Origin: Rhodopseudomonas sp.
GTDB taxonomy: Bacteria > Pseudomonadota > Alphaproteobacteria > Rhizobiales > Xanthobacteraceae
Reading direction: 5' to 3'
Assembly (NCBI GenBank): GCA_016124795.1
Contig: WGNB01000046.1
Span: forward strand, 1-33,036
Length of the DNA stretch: 33,036 nt
The translations under genes and the position numbers were made by a program. Positions 7,306-15,939 of this stretch are shown here, in pieces (the stretch's first letter is position 1; each line of letters opens with the position of its first letter). The notes under the pieces were generated by a model. It did not search any database, was not told where the DNA came from, and saw nothing but the letters and a program-made list of their open reading frames with translations.

Positions 7306-8307
7306 ATGCCGATGAATAAGCCGATGCCGCCCGCCAAGCCTTTGCCGCCCATTCCGTTTTCGGTCATTCGCGACGGCGATCCGTCGGCGCTTCACGGCGC
7401 GGTGGTGGCGATCGGAAATTTCGACGGTGTCCATCGCGGCCACCGCATGGTGATTGCCGCGGCGCTTTCGCGCGCGGCCGCCGCCGGGCGCAAGGCGGCG
7501 GCTTTGACGTTCACGCCGCATCCCCGGCAGTTTTTCCAGCCGGATGTGCCGCTGTTCAACCTGTCGGGCGAGCGCAACAAGTTGCGGTTGCTGGCGGCGA
7601 CCGGGCTCGACGGCGCCATCGTCATGCCGTTCAACGCGGAACTGGCCGCGACCCCGGCGATCGATTTCGTCGAACGAATTCTGGTCGGGCGTTTCGGCAT
7701 CGCCGGGGTGGCGATCGGCTTCGACTTTCATTTCGGGCAGAAGCGTCAGGGCTCGCCGGAGTTCCTGGCCGAGCAGGGCCGGCGGCTCGGCTTTCCGGTC
7801 GATATCGTGCCGAAATTCGAGGACGAGGGCCGGCCGGTCTCGTCCGGCGCGGTGCGCGCGGCGCTCTGCGAGGGGCGGGTGGTCGAAGCCGCCGAACTGC
7901 TCGGCGCGCCCTGGTTCGTGACCGGCGAGGTCATTCATGGCGACAAGCGTGGCCGCGATCTCGGCTTTCCAACCGCCAATATTCGCCTCGATCCGGCCTG
8001 CGGCCTCAAGCATGGCATCTATGCGGTCCGGACCGAGATCGGCGGCAAGCGCTACGACGGCGTCGCCAGCTTCGGGGTTCGGCCGATGTTCGACCACGGC
8101 GCGCCCCTGCTGGAGGTCTTCCTGTTCGATTTTGCCGGCGACCTCTACGGCCGGACGGTCGATGTCGCGCTGATCGGCTGGATCCGGCCCGAACTCAAAT
8201 TCGATACGATCGACGACCTCAAACGTCACATGGCCGATGACGTGGCCAAGGCCCGCGACGCGCTCAAGCGCGCCGGCAAGGCCTTTCCGGTGCTGGGGAC
8301 GATTTAG
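7306..8307 (+). CDS. ribF: bifunctional riboflavin kinase / FAD synthetase
   Basis: This 333-residue enzyme makes FMN from riboflavin and ATP, then FAD from FMN and ATP. The N-terminal nucleotidyltransferase domain has the phosphate-binding IGNFDGVHRGHRMV (HxGH type) and FGFDFHFGQKRQG-like residues (written VAIGFDFHFGQKRQG). The C-terminal kinase domain has GDKRGRDLGFPTANI and YDGVASFGVRPMFD. Length is normal. Two in-frame ATGs (7306, 7312) are possible; neither has a strong Shine-Dalgarno. ileS follows on the same strand after about 60 bases, as in many relatives. The HAD-IIA gene often found alongside is here about 3 kb upstream. Confidence 0.96.
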   Translation: MPMNKPMPPAKPLPPIPFSVIRDGDPSALHGAVVAIGNFDGVHRGHRMVIAAALSRAAAAGRKAAALTFTPHPRQFFQPDVPLFNLSGERNKLRLLAATGLDGAIVMPFNAELAATPAIDFVERILVGRFGIAGVAIGFDFHFGQKRQGSPEFLAEQGRRLGFPVDIVPKFEDEGRPVSSGAVRAALCEGRVVEAAELLGAPWFVTGEVIHGDKRGRDLGFPTANIRLDPACGLKHGIYAVRTEIGGKRYDGVASFGVRPMFDHGAPLLEVFLFDFAGDLYGRTVDVALIGWIRPELKFDTIDDLKRHMADDVAKARDALKRAGKAFPVLGTI

Positions 8308-8368
8308 GCCCGAAATGACCGTTCTGGCGGCCTTTCCGTCGCGGAATCGGCCTGCTACATAGCCCGCC

Positions 8369-11300
8369 ATGAGCGAAGACAGCAAAATGACCAAGTCAGA
8401 ACGCGACTATTCCGAGACCCTGTTCCTGCCGCAGACCGATTTCCCGATGCGGGCCGGCCTGCCGCAAAAGGAACCGGAAATTCTCAAGCGCTGGGAGGAA
8501 ACCGACCTCTACGGCCAGCTCCGCGCCGCCTCGAAAGGCCGCGAGAAATTCGTGCTGCATGACGGCCCCCCCTACGCCAACGGCAACATTCACATCGGTC
8601 ACGCGCTCAACAAGATTTTGAAAGACGTGGTGACGCGCTCGCAGCAGATGCTTGGCTACGACAGCAATTACGTGCCGGGCTGGGACTGCCACGGCCTGCC
8701 GATCGAATGGAAGATCGAGGAAGAGAATTACCGGTCGAAGAACAAGCAGAAGCCGAATTTCTCCGACCCGGCGGCGATGGTCGCGTTCCGTCAGGAATGC
8801 CGCGCCTATGCGCAGAAGTGGCTCGACATCCAGCGCACCGAGTTCAAGCGGCTCGGCGTGACCGGCGACTGGGACCACCCCTACACCACGATGAGCTTCC
8901 CGGCCGAAGCGCAGATCGCGCGCGAGCTGATGAAGTTCGCCGCCAACGGTCTGCTCTATCGCGGTTCGAAGCCGGTGATGTGGTCGGTGGTCGAAAAGAC
9001 CGCGCTGGCCGAAGCCGAGATCGAGTACGAGGATTACACGTCCGACACAGTGTGGGTGAAGTTTCCGGTCGGCAACATTGCGCTTGAAGGCGACAATAAA
9101 GCGGATGTGGCGGCCGCCTTCGACCTTGTCGGGAACGCGAGCGTCGTCATCTGGACGACCACGCCCTGGACCCTGCCGGGCAATCGCGCCATCTCGTTCT
9201 CGCCGAAGATCAAATATGCGTTGTTCAAGGTGACCGATGCGGCACCGGACAACTGGGCGAAATTCGGCGACTTGTTTATTCTCGCCGATAACCTCGCTGG
9301 CGACGTGTTCAAGCAAGCCAAGGTGATGGCTTATGACAAAGTCGCCGACATCTCCACCGACGTGCTGGCCGGCATGGTCTGCAAGCACCCGCTGGCTGGC
9401 AAGGGTTATGATTTCCAGGTGCCCTTGCTCGAAGGCGACCATGTCACCGACGACACCGGTACCGGCTTCGTCCACACCGCGCCGGGTCACGGCCGCGAGG
9501 ACTTCGAAGTCTGGATGGACAACAAGGCGCAGCTTGAAGCGCGCGGCATCAGTTCGGCCATTCCCTATACCGTCGATGAAAACGGCGCACTGACCGCCCA
9601 GGCTCCCGGTTTCGAGGGCAAGCGCGTCATCAACGACAAGGGCGAGAAGGGCGACGCCAATAACGCGGTGATCGCCGCGCTGGCGGAAGTCGGCAATATC
9701 ATCGCGCGCGGCCGTCTCAAGCATCAGTACCCGCATTCGTGGCGCTCGAAGAAGCCGATCATCTTCCGCAACACGCCGCAGTGGTTCATCGCGATGGATC
9801 AGAGCATCGCCGGCTCGATGATGTCGGTCGGATCGGGCGCGGCATCGGCGACCGGCGTGGCGCCGAACGATCAGCGCACGCTGCGCGAACGCGCGCTCGA
9901 TGCGATCGAGGTCACGCGCTGGGTGCCGGCCGCCGGTCAGAACCGCATCAACGGCATGATCTCGGGCCGCCCGGATTGGGTGATCTCGCGCCAGCGCGCC
10001 TGGGGCGTGCCGATCGCGGTCTTCATCAAGGAAAGGCCGGACGGTTCGGTCGAAATCCTGCAAGACCCCGAAGTCGAAGTGCGTATCGTCGAGGCCTTCG
10101 AGGCCGAAGGCGCCGATGCCTGGTACAAGGAGGGTGCGCGCGAGCGTTTCCTCGGGCCGAAGCTTTCCGCCGACACCTGGAAGAAAGTCGACGACATCTG
10201 CGACGTCTGGTTCGATTCCGGTTCGACGCACGCTTTCGTGTTGGAAGATCCGCTGCATTTCCCCCAGCTCGCCGGCATCAAGCGCAAGGTCGATGGCGGC
10301 GATGACACGGTCATGTATCTCGAAGGCTCCGACCAGCACCGCGGCTGGTTCCATTCGTCGCTGCTGGAGTCGTGCGGCACGCGCGGCCGTGCGCCGTTCG
10401 ATGTCGTGCTGACGCATGGCTTCGTGCTCGACGAGCAGGGCCGCAAGATGTCGAAGTCGACCGGCAACGTCACCGCGCCGCAGGACGTCATCAAGACGTC
10501 GGGCGCCGATATCCTGCGCATGTGGGTCTGCGCTTCGGATTATGCCGACGATCTGCGCATCGGTCCGGAAATTCTGAAATCGACCGCCGATACCTATCGC
10601 AAGTTGCGCAACACCATGCGCTGGATGCTCGGCTCGCTGGCGCATTTCCACGCCGACGAGCGCGTCAAGCATGACGCGATGCCGGAACTGGAGCGGCTGA
10701 TGCTGCACCGGCTCGCCGAACTCGATGAGGTGGTGCGCAAGGCCTACGCCGATTTCGATTACAAGCGCATCTTCGCGGCGCTGTCGGCCTTCATGACCGC
10801 CGACCTGTCGGCGTTCTATTTCGATATCCGCAAGGACACGCTGTACTGCGATCCTTATTCGTCGCTGACCCGCAAGGCGTCGCTGACGGTGATCGAGGAG
10901 CTGTTCCGCTGCACGGTGACCTGGCTGGCGCCGATGCTGTGCTTCACGGCGGAGGAAACCTGGGCCTCGCGTTATGGCGCCGATGCCAGGTCGGTGCATC
11001 TGGAAACCTTCCCCGAGGTGCCGGCGTCATGGCGTGACGACAAGCTGGCCGAGAAGTGGCGCAAGGTGCGCACGGTGCGCCGCGCGGTGACCGGCGCGCT
11101 CGAACTTGAACGCGCCGGCAAACGGATCGGGTCGTCGCTCGAAGCCCATCCGATTGTCCATGTCTCGAATGAAGACTTGTTCGAAGCGGTGGCCGATATC
11201 GACTTGCCCGAGGTCTTGATCACCTCGGCGGCGACGCTGGTGAAGGGCGAGGCGCCCGCGAATGCTTTCGTGTTGCCGGACGTGCCCGGTGTCGCGGTCG

Positions 11301-11446
11301 TTCCCAATCTGGCCGAAGGCACCAAATGCGCGCGGTCGTGGAAGATCCTGACCAGCATCGGTGAAGACCCCGATTATCCCGACGTCTCGCCGCGCGACGC
11401 CAAGGCGCTGCGCGAGTGGGACACCATGCGCAAGGCGGCGGAGTAG
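8369..11446 (+). CDS. ileS: isoleucyl-tRNA synthetase
   Basis: A 1025-residue class I synthetase that charges tRNA-Ile. Visible motifs in order are [15 protein letters not shown] (HIGH), the CP1 editing-domain motif [52 protein letters not shown] and [10 protein letters not shown] (KMSKS). The anticodon-binding domain follows. The extreme C-terminus reads [10 protein letters not shown] then [15 protein letters not shown], with only one cysteine where the classical bacterial enzyme has a four-cysteine zinc site. This looks like a lineage loss rather than damage. ATG 8369 gives the usual leader before [14 protein letters not shown] 8387 is an alternative. Confidence 0.97.
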   Translation: MSEDSKMTKSERDYSETLFLPQTDFPMRAGLPQKEPEILKRWEETDLYGQLRAASKGREKFVLHDGPPYANGNIHIGHALNKILKDVVTRSQQMLGYDSNYVPGWDCHGLPIEWKIEEENYRSKNKQKPNFSDPAAMVAFRQECRAYAQKWLDIQRTEFKRLGVTGDWDHPYTTMSFPAEAQIARELMKFAANGLLYRGSKPVMWSVVEKTALAEAEIEYEDYTSDTVWVKFPVGNIALEGDNKADVAAAFDLVGNASVVIWTTTPWTLPGNRAISFSPKIKYALFKVTDAAPDNWAKFGDLFILADNLAGDVFKQAKVMAYDKVADISTDVLAGMVCKHPLAGKGYDFQVPLLEGDHVTDDTGTGFVHTAPGHGREDFEVWMDNKAQLEARGISSAIPYTVDENGALTAQAPGFEGKRVINDKGEKGDANNAVIAALAEVGNIIARGRLKHQYPHSWRSKKPIIFRNTPQWFIAMDQSIAGSMMSVGSGAASATGVAPNDQRTLRERALDAIEVTRWVPAAGQNRINGMISGRPDWVISRQRAWGVPIAVFIKERPDGSVEILQDPEVEVRIVEAFEAEGADAWYKEGARERFLGPKLSADTWKKVDDICDVWFDSGSTHAFVLEDPLHFPQLAGIKRKVDGGDDTVMYLEGSDQHRGWFHSSLLESCGTRGRAPFDVVLTHGFVLDEQGRKMSKSTGNVTAPQDVIKTSGADILRMWVCASDYADDLRIGPEILKSTADTYRKLRNTMRWMLGSLAHFHADERVKHDAMPELERLMLHRLAELDEVVRKAYADFDYKRIFAALSAFMTADLSAFYFDIRKDTLYCDPYSSLTRKASLTVIEELFRCTVTWLAPMLCFTAEETWASRYGADARSVHLETFPEVPASWRDDKLAEKWRKVRTVRRAVTGALELERAGKRIGSSLEAHPIVHVSNEDLFEAVADIDLPEVLITSAATLVKGEAPANAFVLPDVPGVAVVPNLAEGTKCARSWKILTSIGEDPDYPDVSPRDAKALREWDTMRKAAE

Positions 11447-11458
11447 CTTGTCCGGTTG

Positions 11459-11479
11459 TCGCCGGGCCAGTCCCGGCGA
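11459..11479. repeat. short palindrome between ileS and lspA
   Basis: TCGCCGGG (11459-11466) and CCCGGCGA (11472-11479) form a perfect 8-bp stem with loop CCAGT, followed by TGACG. This matches the style of the very common Rhizobiales dispersed palindrome of the form CGCCGGG...CCCGGCGATGACG. It lies 13 bases after the ileS stop and could trim or weakly terminate the ileS transcript. Confidence 0.5.
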
Positions 11480-11513
11480 TGACGGCTAACGAAGCGGGCG
11501 TGAGAGCGAATCG

Positions 11514-12023
11514 ATGCGACAATATCTCTGCGGCCCTTTCACCCGGTTCGGCTTCCTGGTCGCGGTTGGCGCATGTCTGGTCGATCAACTCAGCAAGCTC
11601 TATCTGCTGTTCGGATTTGATCTGGCCAACCATCCGACCCGTCTCGGGCCGTTTTTCGATTTTGTCCTCACCCGCAATACCGGCATCAGCTACGGCCTGT
11701 TCCAGACGACCGCCGTACTCGGGCAATGGGTGCTGCTCGGCTTCAAGGCGGCGGCCGTCGTGCTGCTCTGGGCCTGGCTGGCCAAGGCCGAAAACCGGCT
11801 GACCGCGCTGTCGCTCGGCCTGATCGTCGGTGGGGCGGTCGGTAACGCCATCGACCGGCTGGCCTACGGCTGGGTGGTGGATTTCGTGTTTTTCCACGTT
11901 TCCGGGGCCAATTGGCACTTTAATTGGTACGTTTTTAACCTCGCGGACGTCGCCATCGTTGCCGGGGTGGTTGGCCTGCTGTATGACTCCCTGGTCGGGG
12001 TGCGTGCCGCAAAAGCGCCCTGA
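11514..12023 (+). CDS. lspA: lipoprotein signal peptidase (signal peptidase II)
   Basis: A 169-residue inner-membrane aspartyl protease that cleaves the signal peptide of prolipoproteins ahead of the lipidated cysteine. Four hydrophobic segments are visible. The family signatures are GGAVGNAIDRLAYGWVVDF (about 106-124) and FNLADVAI (141-148), which supply the two catalytic aspartates (D123 in VVDF and D145 in FNLAD). An N-terminal VDQLSK motif is also typical. The start ATG 11514 gives normal length. It follows ileS on the same strand, a near-universal pairing, with a small palindrome between. Confidence 0.96.
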   Translation: MRQYLCGPFTRFGFLVAVGACLVDQLSKLYLLFGFDLANHPTRLGPFFDFVLTRNTGISYGLFQTTAVLGQWVLLGFKAAAVVLLWAWLAKAENRLTALSLGLIVGGAVGNAIDRLAYGWVVDFVFFHVSGANWHFNWYVFNLADVAIVAGVVGLLYDSLVGVRAAKAP

Positions 12024-12085
12024 TCCGAGGCGATAAGCCAGCCTCCACGATTTGTTGTGTGATCGAGAACAAGGGCCCGTTTCGC

Positions 12086-12820
12086 ATGATCGCTCCGCGA
12101 CCGACACGCCTGACCCTCTCGTCCCGTAAAGGCGCTGGTTTCAGCCTCGCGCTGGCCGCGACTTTGCTGGTCGGTTCACTGTTCGCGGGCACCGCGCCGG
12201 CGCGTGCCGCCGATGACGACGTGCCGCTCGACAGCCAGATCCTGCGCGGCGTGCTGGAAGCGGTCGGCCTGCGCAAGGACGGCGAAGCCATCGATTATAC
12301 CGAACGTGCGCCGCTGGTGATTCCGCCGAACCGGACCCTGCCGCCGCCGGAAAAGCCGGACGCGGTCATCGCCAATAATCCGGCTTGGCCGAAAGATCCC
12401 GACGTGCTGCGCGCCAAGGAAGACGCCAAGCGTTCCAAGCAGGCTTTCCGCTCGGCCAACGATCAGCAGTTGTTCGAAGAGCGCCGCCAGAGCGAAGCGG
12501 AATTGACCCCCGGCGCCCGCAAGGGCCGGCGCACCGCCTCCGGCCGCAAGGACCCGCGGAGCGATACCGCCAGTACCTATGGCTATGGCGAGGTCATGTC
12601 GCCGTCGCAGCTCGGCTACAAAGGCGGGTTGTTCGATAATTTCTTCGGCGGCAAGCGCGATGACGTCGCCCAGTTCACCGGCGAGCCGCCGCGGGCCACG
12701 CTGACCGAACCGCCGCCGGGTTACCAGACGCCGTCGCCGGATCAGCCTTACGGTCTCAGCGGTGCGAGCGTGGCGCCCAAGGCCACGGATTATCTCGGGA
12801 CGCACGGCGAAGCCAAATAA
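12086..12820 (+). CDS. exported BamF/DUF3035-like protein without lipobox
   Basis: A 244-residue protein with an N-terminal signal sequence (hydrophobic stretch ALAATLLVGSLFAG, then ARA-ADD as a signal peptidase I site). The segment RAPLVIPPNRTLPPP followed by PEKPDAV is the part that recalls DUF3035 proteins, described as BamF-type accessory subunits of the alphaproteobacterial outer-membrane assembly machine. Such genes often sit beside lspA, as here. Unlike those lipoproteins it has no cysteine at all, so it cannot be a lipoprotein. The middle is charged and low in hydrophobicity; the end is rich in P, G and Y. ATG 12086 has AAGGG about 10 bases upstream; a GTG at 12059 is in frame but lacks one. 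Function is an inference from one motif and from context. Confidence 0.7.
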   Translation: MIAPRPTRLTLSSRKGAGFSLALAATLLVGSLFAGTAPARAADDDVPLDSQILRGVLEAVGLRKDGEAIDYTERAPLVIPPNRTLPPPEKPDAVIANNPAWPKDPDVLRAKEDAKRSKQAFRSANDQQLFEERRQSEAELTPGARKGRRTASGRKDPRSDTASTYGYGEVMSPSQLGYKGGLFDNFFGGKRDDVAQFTGEPPRATLTEPPPGYQTPSPDQPYGLSGASVAPKATDYLGTHGEAK

Positions 12821-12916
12821 CCGGCTGACCGTTTCTTGCGAGTCGATGGCGTAAAGCGCGGAGAGCGTGGGTGCGACCGCCAGCGGCGCGCGCCAACGCA
12901 GGGCCAAGGTTTAAAC

Positions 12917-14401
12917 GTGACAATCGAACAGAATGCTTTTCGAACCGGCGCGGCGGTGATCCTCCTGGCGCTGGCCGTGGCGCTGCCTGTCGGTCAGGCT
13001 CGCGCCGACGAGGCGGCCGTTGAGGCCGAGGCGGCGTCGGGTCCCAAGATCGCCGATTTCACGCTGGCCAACGGTCTGGAAGTGGTGGTCATTCCCGACC
13101 ATCGCGCGCCGGTCGTCACGCATATGATCTGGTACAAAGTCGGCGCCGCCGACGAGACCGCCGGCAAATCGGGCCTCGCGCATTTCCTCGAACATCTGAT
13201 GTTCAAGGGCACCGCCAAGCATCCGGCCGGCCAGTTCTCGACCGTGGTCGCGCGCCTCGGCGGTCAGGAGAACGCCTTCACCTCGAATGATTACACCGGC
13301 TATTACCAGCGGGTGCCGAGCGAGCAACTCAAGACCGTGATGGAATTCGAGGCCGACCGCATGACCGGCCTGGTTTTGACCGACGCGGTGGTCAAACCCG
13401 AATTGCAGGTGATCCTCGAGGAGCGCAATCAGCGTATCGAGAACAACCCGCGCGCCCGGCTCGGCGAGCAGATCGATGCGGCGCTGTTTCTCAATTCGCC
13501 TTATGGCAAGCCGGTGATCGGCTGGCGTCACGAGATGGAAGGCCTGACGCGCGACGACGCGATCGGGTTCTACCGGCGCTTCTATGGGCCGAATGACGCG
13601 GTGGTGGTGATCGCCGGCGATGTGGAGCCGGCCGAGGCGCGCAAGCTTGCCGAAGAGACTTACGGCAAGATCAAGCGCCACGCCGCCATTCTGCCGCGCC
13701 ATCGTCCGCAGGAGCCGCCGCCGGCGGCCGTGCGGTCGCTGACCTTGGCCGACCGCCGTGTCGAGCAGCCGGTCATGCAACGTGCCTATCTGGTGCCGTC
13801 TTTCGCCGTCGCCAAGGCCGACCACAAGCCCGGTCAGTCGGAAGCCCTCGAAGTGCTCGCCCATATTCTCGGCGGCGGTTCGAGCAGCCGGCTTTATCTG
13901 AGCCTCGTTGTCGACCGGCATGTCGCGGTCAGCGCCGGCGCTTATTATGACGGCTCGGCGCTCGACATGGCCAAGTTCGGCCTTTACGGCGCGCCGCAAC
14001 AGGGCGTCAGCCTGCCGCAGCTTGAAGCGGCGGCCGACGCGGTGGTCGACGATGTCATCGCCAAGGGCGTCACCGACAAGGAACTAGAACGCGCCAAATC
14101 GCGGCTGATCGCCGATGCGATCTACGCCCAGGATAATCAGGCCAGCATGGCGCGATGGTACGGCCAGTCGCTGATGACCGGCGCCACTGTCGATGACGTC
14201 AAGTCCTGGCCCGAGCGCATCCGCGCGGTGACCGCCGCGCAGGTTCAGGATGCCGCCCGGCAATGGCTCGACAAGAAGCGTTCGGTCACCGGCTATCTGG
14301 TGAAGGATGTCAGCCCGGTCCTCAACAAGGTCGAGCGCACCGATAAACCCCCGGTCCCGGCGAGCGCGACAGGGGCGGTGAAAGTGGAGAAGCGGTCATG
14401 A
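12917..14401 (+). CDS. M16 family zinc peptidase, catalytic subunit (insulinase/PqqF-like)
   Basis: A 494-residue exported metallopeptidase. A signal peptide (about 1-30, ending ARA-DE) places it in the periplasm. The inverted zinc motif HFLEH is at about residues 89-93 (H89, E92, H93), and the downstream glutamate lies in VILEERNQRIENNP. NAFTSNDYTGYYQRVP is also typical of the family. The C-terminal M16 repeat has GGGSSSRLYLSLVVDRH. The start is taken as GTG 12917, with AAGG about 10 bases upstream, because it begins directly before the signal peptide; the TTG at 12836 would add a charged leader. Its stop overlaps the start of the second M16 gene (ATGA), so the two are translationally coupled and probably form a heterodimer. 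Confidence 0.92.
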   Translation: MTIEQNAFRTGAAVILLALAVALPVGQARADEAAVEAEAASGPKIADFTLANGLEVVVIPDHRAPVVTHMIWYKVGAADETAGKSGLAHFLEHLMFKGTAKHPAGQFSTVVARLGGQENAFTSNDYTGYYQRVPSEQLKTVMEFEADRMTGLVLTDAVVKPELQVILEERNQRIENNPRARLGEQIDAALFLNSPYGKPVIGWRHEMEGLTRDDAIGFYRRFYGPNDAVVVIAGDVEPAEARKLAEETYGKIKRHAAILPRHRPQEPPPAAVRSLTLADRRVEQPVMQRAYLVPSFAVAKADHKPGQSEALEVLAHILGGGSSSRLYLSLVVDRHVAVSAGAYYDGSALDMAKFGLYGAPQQGVSLPQLEAAADAVVDDVIAKGVTDKELERAKSRLIADAIYAQDNQASMARWYGQSLMTGATVDDVKSWPERIRAVTAAQVQDAARQWLDKKRSVTGYLVKDVSPVLNKVERTDKPPVPASATGAVKVEKRS

Positions 14402-15735
14402 CGCGCTTTATCGCGGCGCTGGCCGTGGCTGTGGCCGCCTTCACGCTGACCGCGCCGGCGGCCTCGGCGATGAAGATCGAACAGATCGTCAGCCCGGCGG
14501 GTATCAAGGCCTGGCTCGTGCGCGAGCGGGCGGTACCGCTGGTGGCGCTGAACTACGCCTTTCATGGCGGTTCAAGTCAGGACCTGCCGGAAAAATCCGG
14601 CACCGCCAATCTGGCCGCCGATACGCTGGACGAAGGCGCCGGCGATCTCGACGGCACCGCCTATCATGAGCGGCTGGAAAATCACGCTATCGAATTGAGC
14701 TTCCGGGTCGGACGCGACGAGTTTCATGGCTCGCTGCGCGCGCTTAACGAACATCGCGAGGAAGCTTTCGATCTGCTGCACCTCGCGCTCGCCAAGCCGC
14801 GCTTCATGCCCGATGCCGTCGAGCGCGTGCGCAAGCAGGAAATGTCGGCCTTGCGGCGCGAGACGACCAATCCGAACAATATCTCGAGCAAGCTGTGGTG
14901 GCAGACCGCGTTCCCCGATCATCCTTACGGCCGGGAGACCAAGGGCTCGCTGACGACCGTCCCGAATATCACGCCGGACGACCTGCACGATTACGTCCGC
15001 CGGGTCTTTGCCCGCAACGAACTGACGATCTCGATTGTCGGGGATATCGATGCCAAGACCGCCGGCCAGTTGATCGACCGCGCCTTTGCCTCGTTGCCGG
15101 CGAAAAATGATCTGCGTCCGGTGCCGCAGGCGAGCCCGGCCGGTCTCGGCCGGGTGATCGTTTCCAAGGTCGATGTGCCTCAGGCGGTGGTGACTTTCGG
15201 CGGCAAAGGGCTCGATCGTAACGATCCCGACTTCATGGCCGGTTACATCGTCAACCACATTCTGGGTGGCGGCAGCTTCTCGTCCCGGCTTTACAAGGAA
15301 GTGCGCGAGAAGCGCGGCCTGGCTTATGGCGTGTCGGACAGTCTGGTCTGGTTCAAGCGCGCGGCGGTGATCATCGGCGGCACCGCGACTCGCGCCGACC
15401 GCACCGGCGACGCGCTCAAGATTATCGAGGCCGAGACCAAACGGATGGCCGAGGACGGCCCGACGGCGGACGAACTGGCGGCGGCGAAGTCCTACCTGAA
15501 GGGCGCCTATGCCTTGTCGCTCGACACGTCGGCCAAGATCGCCTCGCAATTGACCCAGATCCAGCTCGACCGGCTGGGCATCGATTATATGCAACGGCGC
15601 GGCGCGATGATCGATGGCGTTACCATTGCCGACGCCAAGCGGGTCGCCAAACGGCTCTATGCCGGCGGCATGCTGGTGACGGTCGCCGGTCGGCCGGTCG
15701 GCGTTACCTCGACGAGCAGCCGAACGACCGAATGA
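14398..15735 (+). CDS. M16 family peptidase-like non-catalytic subunit
   Basis: A 445-residue exported partner of the preceding peptidase. It has a signal peptide (about 1-24, ending ASA-M). Where the catalytic subunit has HFLEH this protein reads NLAADTL, so the zinc site is absent. The C-terminal half keeps the substrate-binding R/Y region GGGSFSSRLYKEVREKRGLAYGVSDS. One active plus one inactive subunit encoded in tandem is the known bacterial M16B arrangement. Overlap with the upstream stop is 4 bases (ATGA). About 200 bases separate its stop from pgi. The substrate is unknown. Confidence 0.9.
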   Translation: MTRFIAALAVAVAAFTLTAPAASAMKIEQIVSPAGIKAWLVRERAVPLVALNYAFHGGSSQDLPEKSGTANLAADTLDEGAGDLDGTAYHERLENHAIELSFRVGRDEFHGSLRALNEHREEAFDLLHLALAKPRFMPDAVERVRKQEMSALRRETTNPNNISSKLWWQTAFPDHPYGRETKGSLTTVPNITPDDLHDYVRRVFARNELTISIVGDIDAKTAGQLIDRAFASLPAKNDLRPVPQASPAGLGRVIVSKVDVPQAVVTFGGKGLDRNDPDFMAGYIVNHILGGGSFSSRLYKEVREKRGLAYGVSDSLVWFKRAAVIIGGTATRADRTGDALKIIEAETKRMAEDGPTADELAAAKSYLKGAYALSLDTSAKIASQLTQIQLDRLGIDYMQRRGAMIDGVTIADAKRVAKRLYAGGMLVTVAGRPVGVTSTSSRTTE

Positions 15736-15890
15736 ACGATTATGCCGTCCCTGCGTTAACGGCGCGAGAGTTTATTGATTTTGGTCATTCGTGGCTGGGC
15801 GATAAGGCGCAAAGCTTCGTTTCAAGATTTCGCTATCCTGCGTAATGTCCCGGTAAGCCAACAGTGAGCGTGACCGTTTTGTTTTTGAAC

Positions 15891-15902
15891 GGCGGGCCCG
15901 CC
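15891..15902. promoter_or_regulatory. 12-bp GC palindrome upstream of pgi
   Basis: GGCGGGCCCGCC is a perfect palindrome 38 bases before the pgi ATG, within the 204-base gap after the M16 pair. Together with a following CGGCGGG it can fold in several ways. It could be an operator or simply GC-rich chance; no -35/-10 pair is convincing nearby. Confidence 0.2.
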
Positions 15903-15939
15903 ACGCACGTCGGCGGGACTATGAAGAGGTTGCTGATTT

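Noticed and set aside
8396-10999. 867-codon open frame antisense to ileS
   Set aside because: Shadow of ileS: composition is dominated by R, H, D, V and Q, there is no recognisable motif, and it would cover the entire catalytic part of a certain gene.
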